NCBI RefSeq assembly: GCF_001905825.1
Contig: NZ_LIVV01000003.1
Coordinates: 230,956 to 294,955, forward strand
From: Streptomyces sp. CB02009
GTDB lineage: Bacteria; Actinomycetota; Actinomycetes; Streptomycetales; Streptomycetaceae
Length of the DNA stretch: 64,000 nt
Direction: 5' to 3'
The position numbers were made by a program, and so were the translations under genes. Within the stretch, counting starts at the first letter, position 1; the number at the start of each line of letters is the position of its first letter. The notes beneath the pieces were generated by a model, which was not told where the DNA came from, searched no databases, and was given only the letters and a program-made list of their open reading frames with translations. Positions 34,592-44,126 of this stretch are shown here, piece after piece.

Positions 34592-37500
34592 GTGCGTCCC
34601 ACCCTCGCCGCCGACCAGGTACGGGCCAGTCTGAGCCAGTACCTCGCGACGACGTACGCGCTGGCCGACGAGTCCACCCGCCGCGCCCTGGAGGGCTTCC
34701 TAGGCGACGCCGAGGACGGCATCTTCCGCGGCCCCTACCTCCGCGTCCGCACGCCGTTCAGGACCGCCGAGGGCGAGGACTGGAAGCGGCACCTGGCCTG
34801 GCACCCGAACCTCACCCCGTACCGCCATCAGGAGCGCGCCTGGGAGCGGCTGTCCACCCTGCACGGCCCGGCGCGGCCCACCCTCGTCACCACCGGAACC
34901 GGATCGGGCAAGACCGAGTCGTTCCTGGTCCCGGTCCTCGACCACTGCCTCCGGGAGCGCGAGGCCGGCCGGGAGGGCGTCAAGGCGATCCTGCTCTACC
35001 CCATGAACGCCCTCGCCACCGACCAGGCCCACCGGATCGGCAAGCGTCTCGACGACCCGAAGGACACCCGGCTGCGCGACGCCGGCGTGCGGGCCGCGCT
35101 CTACATCGGTGACAAGCCGTCGCAGGAGTTCAAGCAGGCCAACCCGGCGATCGCCGTCGACCGGGACGAGATCCGCCGCACCCGGCCGGACATCCTGATC
35201 ACCAACTACAAGATGCTCGACCTGCTCCTCCAGCGGCCCGAGGACCAGCGGCTGTGGCAGGACTCCCCGCTCGCGTACGTCGTGCTCGACGAGTTCCACA
35301 CCTACGACGGCGCCCAGGGCACGGACGTCGCCATGCTGCTGCGCCGCCTCGGATCGGTCACCGGCCTGGCCGAACCCGGCCGGCCCCTGGGACCGGTCTG
35401 CCCCGTCGCCACCTCCGCCACCCTCGGCGAGAGCGGTCCCGACGACAGCGGTTCCGCGGCGGCCAGGCGGGGCGAGGCAGGGCGACCCGGCATGCTGGAG
35501 GTCGCCGAGCAGGTCTTCGGCGTGCCGTTCCCGCCCGACGCGGTCGTCGGCGAGGACCGCCGCTCGGTGAAGGACTTCACCGGCAAGAGCGACTTCTCCC
35601 TGCCGTTCCCCTCGCCCCAGGAGGTCGACGCCCTCGGCGACCCCACCCGCGACCCGGGCGTCATGGACGACCTCATCGCGGCCTTCACGGGCCTGAGCGG
35701 ACCCACCCCCGAGGAACTCGGAGCCGTCCTGCGCCGGCACCGGCTCACCTCCGCCGTCCTGGAGATCCTCGACGGCACCCCCAGGACCCTCGCCGAGATC
35801 ACCGAGGTGCTGCCCCGCTACGCCTACCACTGGGGCATGGCCGTACAGCAGCGGCCGGGCCTCGCCGCCCGTGCTCTCGCCCGCTACCTCGCCCTCCTGT
35901 CGTACGCCCGCGACCCGGAGCACCCCGGGCGGCCCCTGCTGTCCGTCGAGATCCACCACTGGGTCCGCTCCGTCTCCCGTGTGCTGCGCGGCATCAGCGC
36001 CGCACGCGCCGAGTTCCGCTGGGACGACGAACGGGTGACCTCCGGCGGCGCGCTGGCCCGCGCGGGCCGGACCTCCGAGGCCAGGCCGTCCCCGTACGAC
36101 GGGGAAGGCCCGTCCGTGCCGCTCGACGCCGCCGGGCAGGCCCCCGCCCCGGCCGACGACAGCGCGCCGCCGCCGGCCCAGGTCTTCCTGCCCGCCGTGT
36201 TCTGCCGGGAATGCGGACGCTCCGGCTGGGCCGCGTACTCGCCGGAGGTCGACCCGACCCACCTCGACCTGAACGCCACGAAGATCCGCCGGGCCTCCGT
36301 CGGCCGCGATAAGCGCCGGGTGCGCAACATGATCGCCGCGACCCCCCGGGAGGTGCACGAGGCCGCCTTCGCCGCCGGACCGGACCGCCGGCGCGGCGGT
36401 CCCGCCGTCATGGTCCTGGAAGGCACGGGAGGACAGCTCCGGCCGCTCGCGCCCGAAATCGATTTCACCGCCCCCGAGGACGGCGACGGAACGAGCAGGC
36501 CCAAACCCCTGCACAACGCCGCCTTCGTCCACGCCGACCTCGACGGTGACCGGGCGGCCGAACGCGACCAGTGCCCGGCCTGCCGCACCTTCAACTCCAT
36601 CCGTTACCTCGGCACCGGCCTCGCCGCGCTCGCCGCCGCCGCCGTCACCCAGCTCTTCACCAGCGGTGAACTGGACAAGAACCTGGGAGAGGACAAGACC
36701 CTCCTCTTCAACGACTCCGTCCAGGACGCCGCCCACCGCGCCGGATACGTCGCCAGCCGCTCGTACACCTTCTCCCTGCGCGCCCTGCTCGCCAGCCGCA
36801 TCGGCGAGGACGAACCGGTCACCCTGAACGACCTCGCCGCCGACCTCATCGCGGACGTCGTCGACAGCAAGGCGGTGCAGGCCGCCGTCATCCCGCCGGA
36901 CCTCCACCTCGTCCGGGGCGTGGACACACTGCTCTCCGGACGCAGCCGCGGGTCCCGCGCCACCTGGGAACTGATCGCGCAACGCCTGGCGTTCGCCACC
37001 GTCATGGAGTTCGGCCTCCGCTCCCGGCAGGGCCGCACCCTGGAACTCACCCGCACCGTCGCCGCCGACGTGCCCCTCCAGGACCCGGATGCCGTCGCCG
37101 ACCTCGTACGGGAGACCCTCCTCACCACCCCCGGAGAGATCGCGCTGCCCGACGGCTCGGCGCCCGGACCCGACCGGTACACCGGATTCGTGCGGGGGCT
37201 GCTGGAGCGGATGCGGATCCGCGGAGCCGTCCGGCACGCCTGGCTGGACCCCTGGCTGGACCAGGCCGGCGTGCGCCGGTGGGCCATCTGGGGCGGGCGG
37301 GAGACCGGGATGCCGGCCTTCCCCCGCGGCGTCTCCGCCCCCGCCTTCCTGCTGGGCGCGCCCAAACAGGGCAGCGAGGACTTCGACGTCCTCACCGGCC
37401 GGCTCGGCTGGTACCAGGACTGGGCCGTGCGCTCCCTCGGACTGCGCCCCGAGGCGGCCGGGGTCTTCCTGACCCGGCTGCTGCCCGCGCTCGCCGACAC

Positions 37501-40500
37501 GGGCGTCGTCTCCGCGCGCACGGCACTCGACGGCGCCACCCGTGTCTACGGACTCCAGCCCGGCCACATCCAGGTCCGGGCCCTCGCCGACGACACGCTG
37601 CCCGACGCCACCGCGCACTGCCCCCGGTGCTTCTGGGAACAGACCATCCACCCCGACCTCGCCGACCAGTGGCACGGGCAGCCGTGCCCCCGCTACCGGT
37701 GCGGCGGCACCCTCGGCACCGGACGCGACCTCGACAGCGGACTGCGGCAGCGGGACTTCACGGACGACTTCTACCGCCGCATGTACCGCGAGGCCGGCGT
37801 CTTCACCATCAACACCGCCGAGCACACCGGCACCCTCAGCCGCGCCAAGCGGGAGGCGGTGGAGAAGGCGTTCCGCGAGGGCACCCGCGTCCACTACGCC
37901 AACCCGCAGGTGCTGTCCTGCACCCCCACCCTCGAACTCGGCATCGACATCGGCGACCTGTCGGCCGTCGTCCTCGCCTCGCTGCCGAAGGGACCGGCCA
38001 ACTACATCCAGCGGGTGGGCCGGGCGGGGCGCTCCACCGGCAACGCCTACCTGCTCACCATGGTCGACCGCGGTCCCCGCGACCGCTACTACCTCGAAGA
38101 CCCCCGGCTCATGATCGCCGGAGAGGTCTTGCCCCCCGGCTGCTACCTGTCCGCAGCCGAGATCCTGCGACGCCAGTACCTGGCCCACCTCCTCGACCTC
38201 GCCGGCGCCGGACGGCTGACCGCTCCCGACGGGACACCCCTGCGGCCCCTGCCCGGACGCGCCACCGAACTGTTCGGCACCTCGGCCTGGCAGGTCGAGT
38301 TCGCCGAAGCCGCGCTCGCCACCGGCGCACGGCTCGTGCAGGGCTTCCTCGACCTGTTCCCTCCCTACGACGAGAGCCGGGGCACCGGAGTCAGCCCCCA
38401 GGCCCGCGCCGCCCTCGTCACGTACGCGACCGACCCCGGCGAGGACGGACTCGGTGCCGCCCTCGACACCGCGTGCAGGCGCTGGGAGGACCGCCGCGCC
38501 GAACTCCAGCGCCGGACCGAAGCCATCGACCGGGCCCACGGGCTGCTCGTCGCAGGCGATCCCGACCACGAGCGGCAGGGACGTGAACTGCGGGCCGAGC
38601 GCCGGGACGTGGCACGCGTGTCCCGGGAGATCAGCCGCACCACCGCACACGGGGCCCTCGTCGACCTCGGCCTGCTGCCGAACTACAGCCTGATCGACTC
38701 GACCACCGAGCTGGAGGCCACGCTCACCTGGACGGAGAAGGCCGCCGACGAGGCCCGCACCAACCACAGCAAGACCCTGCGCCACAGCCGCCCCGCCCGC
38801 CTCGCCCTCTCCGAGTTCGCCCCCGGCAACCACTACTACGTCCAGGGATACAAGCACCGCGTCACCGGCCTCGACATCGGCAGCCTCGGACGCCCGGCCT
38901 GGCTCTGGTGGCGCGTCTGCCCCGACTGCGGCCACATCCGCACCCACCGCGCCGAAGGCGATCCCTCCCCGTGCCCCCGCTGCCGGTCCGCGGCCATCGG
39001 CGACATCGGCTGCCTGCACAAGGTCCTCGTACCGCGCCGCGTCACCTCCCGCGACGAACGCGACGACGTCCGCGTACGCGACGACAGCGACGAGCGCGAG
39101 AGGCGGCACTACACGATCGTCCCGGCCGTCGACATCGACGCGCGCGACATCGAACAGGCATGGAAGCACGAACACGCCACCTTCGGATGGGAGTTCACCC
39201 GCCAGGCGCGGATCCGGCACATCAACGTCGGAGCCACGCGCGTCGACGGCGGCACCGACTCCACCTTCGCCGGGCAGGAGGTCCGCCTCAACCCGTTCTG
39301 GGTCTGCGACGCGTGCGGCTTCGCCGACCCGGACGGTGGCCCCACCGCCTACGACGCCTCCGACGCGACGGCCCACGCCCGGTACCACCGGCCCTGGTGC
39401 CCCCGGCGCCGGGCAGCAGCCGACATCGCGCGGCGAGGAGAACGAGTGCTGCTCGCCCACGAGCTGCGCACCGACGCCCTGCGCATCCTCATCCCGGCCG
39501 TCACCGCCCACACCAAGGAACGGCTCGCGTCCTTCAAGGCGCTGCTGCTGGCAGGGATCGCCCGCAGCTACGGCGGCGACCCCGACCACCTCGCGGTCGT
39601 TACCGACTCCATGCCCGAGGAAGGCGGCGAGAGCCCACTCCGCCGCCACTTCCTCGTCCTGTACGACACGCTGCCCGGTGGCACCGGGTACCTGCACCGC
39701 CTCGCCGGCCGCGACGGTCTGCGGGGCGTCCTGGAGGACGCACGGCAGGTGATCGAGACCTGCGTGTGCGGGGGCGAGGGGCGGCCCGCCTGCCACCGCT
39801 GTCTGCTCCGCCACGTCACCGACGGCGAGTACGAGCTCGTGAGCCGCGAGCACGCCCTCGACATGCTCGGCGAGCTGTTCGGCCGCACGGCGGACCGCTG
39901 GAGCACCGAACCGGTGGCCACCACCCGGGACATCACTCTTGTGCACCAGGTGGAAAGCGAGCTGGAGGCCCTCTTCCGGCGCGGGCTGCTGGAATGGGCC
40001 GACCGCATGGACGACGTCAGCGTCCGCACCGCGCTCACCGCCGACGGCACCAGGGACACCAACCTGCGCTTCACCGCGCCCGACGGGACCGTCCGCGGCT
40101 GGGAGATGGAGACCCAGACACCGCTCGGCTTCACCCGGCCGGACGTGGTCTTCCGCAGCACCGACGACGACCGCAGGGTGGCCGTCTACCTCGACGGCTA
40201 CCGCTACCACGCGAGCCCCGGTCACCTCACCGCCGAGGAGGACGCGGCGAAGCGCACCCGGCTGCGCGCCGACGGGTGGCAGGTCTTCCAGCTCACCTGG
40301 GACGACGTACAGGCCTGGACGGGACGTTCCGTACCGCAGGCCGACCCGGTGTGGAAGCCGTACCCGAACACCGCGCAGAAGACGGCCATGGACGTCCATC
40401 GGCGCATGCACGCGGGCGACACCCGCGACCTGACGCGCCTGGTGTGGGCCAACCCGGTCGAGACGCTGATCGGATACCTCACCGACCCGGACCCGGAGGC

Positions 40501-41380
40501 CTGGCGGCGCCGCGTCCAGAGCGCCCTCGCCGGCTTCGCGGCCGTCTCGGCGACCAGCCGGGCGCTGGCCGACGGCGCGGAGACCGGGCGCAGGATCAGT
40601 GAGGCGCTGCACGGGCGACGGCTGGCGGGAGGGCAGGGAGCGGTCCAGGTCATGGCGACCCGGGACGCCTCGGGATGCCCGCTCACCATCGCGCTCGATC
40701 TGCGCAGGGGGCAGAGCGGAGCGGTCTGGTCGGCGCTGACCGTCCTCGACGACAGCCCCGACACGGTCGCGTCCGACGAGACCGCCCATCGCAGGCGCTG
40801 GCAGGCGTGGCTCTACTGGAGCAACCTGATCCAGTTCCTCGACGCGGGGGAGGGCGACGGGGTCCAGCTCACGACCGGCATGCTGCCCGGATTCGACCCG
40901 GCCGAACTGGCGGTCACCGGCGGAGCCGGATGGCTCACCTCCCAGCGGCGCGCGCACGCGCCGGCACCGGAGGCCCCCGGGCCGTCGGTGGACCGACAGG
41001 GGCCTGCGGCCGCCGCGCTCGTCCGTGATCCCGGCTGGGACGAGGTCATCGAGTTCCTCGTCGAGGAGCCGGGGCTCGACGCGCTCGCCGGAGCGCTCGC
41101 CGACCGGGGCGTTTCCGCTCCCGAGGCGGGCTACGAGCTGGGAGCAGCCGCCTGGCCCGCCGAACTCGCCTGGCCCGCCCAGCGGGTGGGCGTCGTCCTC
41201 GCACACCGCCCGGATCCCGGGAGCAGCCGGGACATCGATGCGGAACAACGGGACGCGGCCTACCGCGACGCGGGCTGGCAGGTTCGCACCGCGACGGAAT
41301 GGGATGCCGACGAACTCGCCACGCTGGCGCGAGGTGACGCGGACGGAACCACGAACGACCACGGGGAGAACGAGCGATGA
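34592..41380 (+). CDS. 2,262-residue DExH helicase-DUF1998-nuclease fusion
   Basis: GTG 34592 with AAGGAGG nine bases upstream. N-terminal SF2 helicase: TTGTGSGKTESF near 105, ILLYPMNALATDQ, motif II VVLDEFHTYDG near 233, SATLGE; then a very long insertion (~290-1,090) with two or more cysteine clusters. Helicase C domain: LELGIDIGDLSAVVLASLPK and RVGRAGRS near 1,142. A DUF1998-type region ends in CVCGGEGRPACHRCLLRH near 1,725. The last ~450 residues begin with a Vsr/DUF559-like nuclease core (TRPDVVF near 1,849, AVYLDGYRYHAS). DISARM encodes the helicase (DrmA) and DUF1998 (DrmB) on separate genes; here both, plus a nuclease, are on one chain. Expected: a DNA-translocating, DNA-cutting machine. 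ATGA overlap couples it to the UvrD gene. Confidence 0.8.
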   Translation: MRPTLAADQVRASLSQYLATTYALADESTRRALEGFLGDAEDGIFRGPYLRVRTPFRTAEGEDWKRHLAWHPNLTPYRHQERAWERLSTLHGPARPTLVTTGTGSGKTESFLVPVLDHCLREREAGREGVKAILLYPMNALATDQAHRIGKRLDDPKDTRLRDAGVRAALYIGDKPSQEFKQANPAIAVDRDEIRRTRPDILITNYKMLDLLLQRPEDQRLWQDSPLAYVVLDEFHTYDGAQGTDVAMLLRRLGSVTGLAEPGRPLGPVCPVATSATLGESGPDDSGSAAARRGEAGRPGMLEVAEQVFGVPFPPDAVVGEDRRSVKDFTGKSDFSLPFPSPQEVDALGDPTRDPGVMDDLIAAFTGLSGPTPEELGAVLRRHRLTSAVLEILDGTPRTLAEITEVLPRYAYHWGMAVQQRPGLAARALARYLALLSYARDPEHPGRPLLSVEIHHWVRSVSRVLRGISAARAEFRWDDERVTSGGALARAGRTSEARPSPYDGEGPSVPLDAAGQAPAPADDSAPPPAQVFLPAVFCRECGRSGWAAYSPEVDPTHLDLNATKIRRASVGRDKRRVRNMIAATPREVHEAAFAAGPDRRRGGPAVMVLEGTGGQLRPLAPEIDFTAPEDGDGTSRPKPLHNAAFVHADLDGDRAAERDQCPACRTFNSIRYLGTGLAALAAAAVTQLFTSGELDKNLGEDKTLLFNDSVQDAAHRAGYVASRSYTFSLRALLASRIGEDEPVTLNDLAADLIADVVDSKAVQAAVIPPDLHLVRGVDTLLSGRSRGSRATWELIAQRLAFATVMEFGLRSRQGRTLELTRTVAADVPLQDPDAVADLVRETLLTTPGEIALPDGSAPGPDRYTGFVRGLLERMRIRGAVRHAWLDPWLDQAGVRRWAIWGGRETGMPAFPRGVSAPAFLLGAPKQGSEDFDVLTGRLGWYQDWAVRSLGLRPEAAGVFLTRLLPALADTGVVSARTALDGATRVYGLQPGHIQVRALADDTLPDATAHCPRCFWEQTIHPDLADQWHGQPCPRYRCGGTLGTGRDLDSGLRQRDFTDDFYRRMYREAGVFTINTAEHTGTLSRAKREAVEKAFREGTRVHYANPQVLSCTPTLELGIDIGDLSAVVLASLPKGPANYIQRVGRAGRSTGNAYLLTMVDRGPRDRYYLEDPRLMIAGEVLPPGCYLSAAEILRRQYLAHLLDLAGAGRLTAPDGTPLRPLPGRATELFGTSAWQVEFAEAALATGARLVQGFLDLFPPYDESRGTGVSPQARAALVTYATDPGEDGLGAALDTACRRWEDRRAELQRRTEAIDRAHGLLVAGDPDHERQGRELRAERRDVARVSREISRTTAHGALVDLGLLPNYSLIDSTTELEATLTWTEKAADEARTNHSKTLRHSRPARLALSEFAPGNHYYVQGYKHRVTGLDIGSLGRPAWLWWRVCPDCGHIRTHRAEGDPSPCPRCRSAAIGDIGCLHKVLVPRRVTSRDERDDVRVRDDSDERERRHYTIVPAVDIDARDIEQAWKHEHATFGWEFTRQARIRHINVGATRVDGGTDSTFAGQEVRLNPFWVCDACGFADPDGGPTAYDASDATAHARYHRPWCPRRRAAADIARRGERVLLAHELRTDALRILIPAVTAHTKERLASFKALLLAGIARSYGGDPDHLAVVTDSMPEEGGESPLRRHFLVLYDTLPGGTGYLHRLAGRDGLRGVLEDARQVIETCVCGGEGRPACHRCLLRHVTDGEYELVSREHALDMLGELFGRTADRWSTEPVATTRDITLVHQVESELEALFRRGLLEWADRMDDVSVRTALTADGTRDTNLRFTAPDGTVRGWEMETQTPLGFTRPDVVFRSTDDDRRVAVYLDGYRYHASPGHLTAEEDAAKRTRLRADGWQVFQLTWDDVQAWTGRSVPQADPVWKPYPNTAQKTAMDVHRRMHAGDTRDLTRLVWANPVETLIGYLTDPDPEAWRRRVQSALAGFAAVSATSRALADGAETGRRISEALHGRRLAGGQGAVQVMATRDASGCPLTIALDLRRGQSGAVWSALTVLDDSPDTVASDETAHRRRWQAWLYWSNLIQFLDAGEGDGVQLTTGMLPGFDPAELAVTGGAGWLTSQRRAHAPAPEAPGPSVDRQGPAAAALVRDPGWDEVIEFLVEEPGLDALAGALADRGVSAPEAGYELGAAAWPAELAWPAQRVGVVLAHRPDPGSSRDIDAEQRDAAYRDAGWQVRTATEWDADELATLARGDADGTTNDHGENER

Positions 41381-43671
41381 CGGTCACCAGCACGCCGCGG
41401 ACAGGCGTGACCCTGCGCCTGCTCGACAAGGCGGACAAGGAGATCGTCAAGCTGGACCGCGCGGTCCTCGGGGCGTTCTACAAGTTCCAGCACGACTTCC
41501 GCCGCAATCCCGACGCCGGCGGGTTCCGCCTTAAGCAGCTGGAGGGCCACGACCGCCTCTGGTCGGCGCGTGTCAACCGGGAGTGGCGGGCGCTGATGAT
41601 CCGCCTCGACGGTGACGACTGGCTGCTCGTCTCGGTCAAGCACCGCGGGCATGTCCACAAGAACCTGGACCGGTTCAACTACGGCATCAACCACATCACC
41701 GGCGCCATCGAGTACGTCGACCTCCAGGTCGTCGAGGAGAGCCTGCTGCGCCGCGGTCTCACACCGCCCGCGGCGCCCGCGCTCGTGTCGGCGCCGCCCT
41801 CGGCTCCCGCCCCTGAACCGGTCGGATCGCAGCCGCCGGAGGAGCCGCTCTTCGGCGCCTACACCGACCGGCAGCTCGCGGACCTCGGCGTCACCGAGCC
41901 CCTCATCCCCATCGTCCGGAAGCTCACCACGGACGACGAACTGCTCGGCCTCGCCGAGTACGCGCCTCGCCACACCGGGGAGGTCCTCCTCCGGCTGCGC
42001 GACGGCGTCCCCTACGAAGAGGTCATGGAGCAGGTGACCGCGCCCGTCGCGGTGGCCGAGCCCGAGCGGAACCTCGACGCCGACGACTGGCAGGCGGCCG
42101 TCGACCGCTCCCAGACCGTGGTGATCACCGATGACGAATCCCTCCAGAGCATCCTGGAGGAGGGCGACTTCGGCCGCTGGAAGATCTTCCTTCACCCCAC
42201 CCAGGAGAAACTGGTCCGACGGCGGTACTCCGGTCCCACCCGGGTCGGCGGCGGGCCGGGAACCGGCAAGACGATCGTGGCCCTCCATCGCGTCTGTCAT
42301 CTGGTGGGCCAGCTTCCCCCCGGTCACACCAAGCCCGTCCTCCTCACCACCTTCAACCGGAACCTCGCCGCGGACCTGCGGGCCAGGCTGCTCTCCCTCG
42401 GCGGACCCGACCTCCTGGCGCGCGTCGACATCGCCCATGTCGACCAGCTCGCCACCCGCATCGTCAGCGAAGCCGACCCGGGCAACGCGAAACGGCGGGT
42501 CGACGACACGTCGGCCCTACGCGAGTGGCGGGAACTGCTGGTGGAGACCGGGGAGACCCGCTGGAACGCCGAGTTCCTCAGCGACGAGTGGAACCAGGTC
42601 ATCCTCGGCCAGGCCGTGACCTCCCGGAGCGACTACTTCACCGCTCGCCGAGCGGGGCGGGGCCGCAGTGTCACCCGCGCCGAACGCGCCGGCATCTGGC
42701 AGCTGGCCGAGCGCTTCACCCAACGACTGGAGACCAAGGGTCTGGAGACCCACCGCCAGGTCGCCGAGCGGGCCGCACGACTGGAGATGGCGCGCAAGTC
42801 CCGCATCGACCGGCGTGCGGAGGAACGCGACGAGCGGGGCGGCCTGCACAACCTCCATTTCGAGGCCGGCTCCGGGGCCTGGCTGCGCTACCGATACCGG
42901 CACATCGTGGTCGACGAGGCGCAGGATCTCAGTGCCGCCCACTGGAAGATGCTGCGCGCCATGGTGCCGTCCGAGCCCGACGACATCTTCCTCGTCGGAG
43001 ACACGCACCAGCGGATCTACGACAACCAGGTCACCCTCGGCAGCCTCGGCGTCCACATCCGCGGCAGGTCCTCCCGGCTGACCCTCAGCTACCGCACGAC
43101 CCGGGAGATCCTGCGTGACGCCATCCGGGTCCTGGGCGACGCCGACTACGACGACCTCGACGGTGACACCGACACGCTCGCCGGCTACCGCTCTGTCCTC
43201 CACGGCGAGGAACCCTCGCTCCGCGGAGCACGGAGCTGGGACGAGGAGATGGACCTCGTCGTGGAGCAGTTGCGGGCCTGGCACGACGTGCCCCGGGAGG
43301 CCATGGCGATCTGCGTCCCGACCAACGACATGGTCACCCAGCTCGCCGACCGACTCGCGCGCAGCGGGATCACACCTTCGGAGATCACCCAGGACGGGCC
43401 GCGGGGCGACCAAGGCGTCCACATCGGCACTATGTACCGCTTCAAGGGACTGGAATACCGCTGCCTGATCATCGCCGGAGCGGCCGAGGGGCTTGTACCC
43501 CGGGCCTCTGTCGACGCCTGGGAGCACACGGATCCGAGCCGCCACCGGCGAGAACTGCACCGCGCCCGGTCGCTGCTCTTCGTCGCGGCGACCCGCGCCC
43601 GCGACGCGCTCGCCATCACCTGGCACGGCGAGCCGAGCCGCTTCCTCGCACCTCTTGTCCCACCCAGGTGA
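41377..43671 (+). CDS. RelE-like domain fused to UvrD/Rep-type helicase
   Basis: 764 residues; ATG 41377 overlaps the preceding stop. The first ~95 residues look like a RelE/ParE toxin fold (LGAFYKFQHDFRRNPDAGGF, RLWSARVNREWRALMIR, WLLVSVKHRGHVHKN). A linker (~100-250) leads to a UvrD-like SF1 helicase: RVGGGPGTGKTIVALHR near 291, VVDEAQDLSAAHWKML near 510, LVGDTHQRIYD, LTLSYRTTREIL, TMYRFKGLEYRC near 684 and FVAATRARDAL near 733. SF1 helicases with N-terminal RelE-like modules recur in defence loci. The RelE part may cleave or bind RNA or serve only as a protein adaptor; catalytic residues are not certain. It is the last gene of the coupled 34.6-43.7 kb operon. Confidence 0.82.
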   Translation: MTVTSTPRTGVTLRLLDKADKEIVKLDRAVLGAFYKFQHDFRRNPDAGGFRLKQLEGHDRLWSARVNREWRALMIRLDGDDWLLVSVKHRGHVHKNLDRFNYGINHITGAIEYVDLQVVEESLLRRGLTPPAAPALVSAPPSAPAPEPVGSQPPEEPLFGAYTDRQLADLGVTEPLIPIVRKLTTDDELLGLAEYAPRHTGEVLLRLRDGVPYEEVMEQVTAPVAVAEPERNLDADDWQAAVDRSQTVVITDDESLQSILEEGDFGRWKIFLHPTQEKLVRRRYSGPTRVGGGPGTGKTIVALHRVCHLVGQLPPGHTKPVLLTTFNRNLAADLRARLLSLGGPDLLARVDIAHVDQLATRIVSEADPGNAKRRVDDTSALREWRELLVETGETRWNAEFLSDEWNQVILGQAVTSRSDYFTARRAGRGRSVTRAERAGIWQLAERFTQRLETKGLETHRQVAERAARLEMARKSRIDRRAEERDERGGLHNLHFEAGSGAWLRYRYRHIVVDEAQDLSAAHWKMLRAMVPSEPDDIFLVGDTHQRIYDNQVTLGSLGVHIRGRSSRLTLSYRTTREILRDAIRVLGDADYDDLDGDTDTLAGYRSVLHGEEPSLRGARSWDEEMDLVVEQLRAWHDVPREAMAICVPTNDMVTQLADRLARSGITPSEITQDGPRGDQGVHIGTMYRFKGLEYRCLIIAGAAEGLVPRASVDAWEHTDPSRHRRELHRARSLLFVAATRARDALAITWHGEPSRFLAPLVPPR

Positions 43672-43693
43672 GCGGAAGCCCCACCTCCTCGCT

Positions 43694-43890
43694 TCAGGGG
43701 TTGGGCAGGTCGGCGGCGTCGAAGCGGCGCATCAGGGACGGCTGACCGCGGCGGCCGCGCACGGGGCGCCGCCCGGTCCTCGAAAGCACCGCTGGTTCCC
43801 TTGCGGGAGTGGATCTCGCGCAGGTGGGTGAGCAGGGCTACCGCGAGGGCGTACGGGTTGGCCTTCTTCTCCACGATCGCCGGTCGCTGT
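43694..43890 (-). pseudogene. Degenerate gene tail of unknown family
   Basis: On the minus strand, EKKANPYALAVALLTHLREI (around 43,790-43,880) and, one frame away, SLMRRFDAADLPNP before a stop at 43,694 look like two pieces of one conserved C-terminus split by a frameshift. No start or upstream portion is found. The remaining bases between 43,672 and 44,126 show nothing coding. Confidence 0.35.
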
Positions 43891-44126
43891 CCTGCTGTGC
43901 CCGCTCGACGCGCTGCACGATATCGCCACCGAGTCGAAGAGAGGCCCTGACGGCAGGCCACCGGCCCCCACTACGCGGCGCCGGCCGTGACCCCCGGGTG
44001 TGAGATGACTCGGTGCGGGCCACCGGCGCGGATTCCGGTAAGTACCCCGCCGCCACTCGCCTGACGAGGAGCGGACTGACGGCCCCACGCGTTCACCGTG
44101 GGGCCCCGAGCCTGCCGGGAAAGGCG

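Noticed and set aside
34700..41362. 2,220-codon open frame on the minus strand
   Set aside because: Antisense shadow of the 2,262-residue helicase gene, which has clear helicase motifs and a strong ribosome binding site; the minus frame has none.
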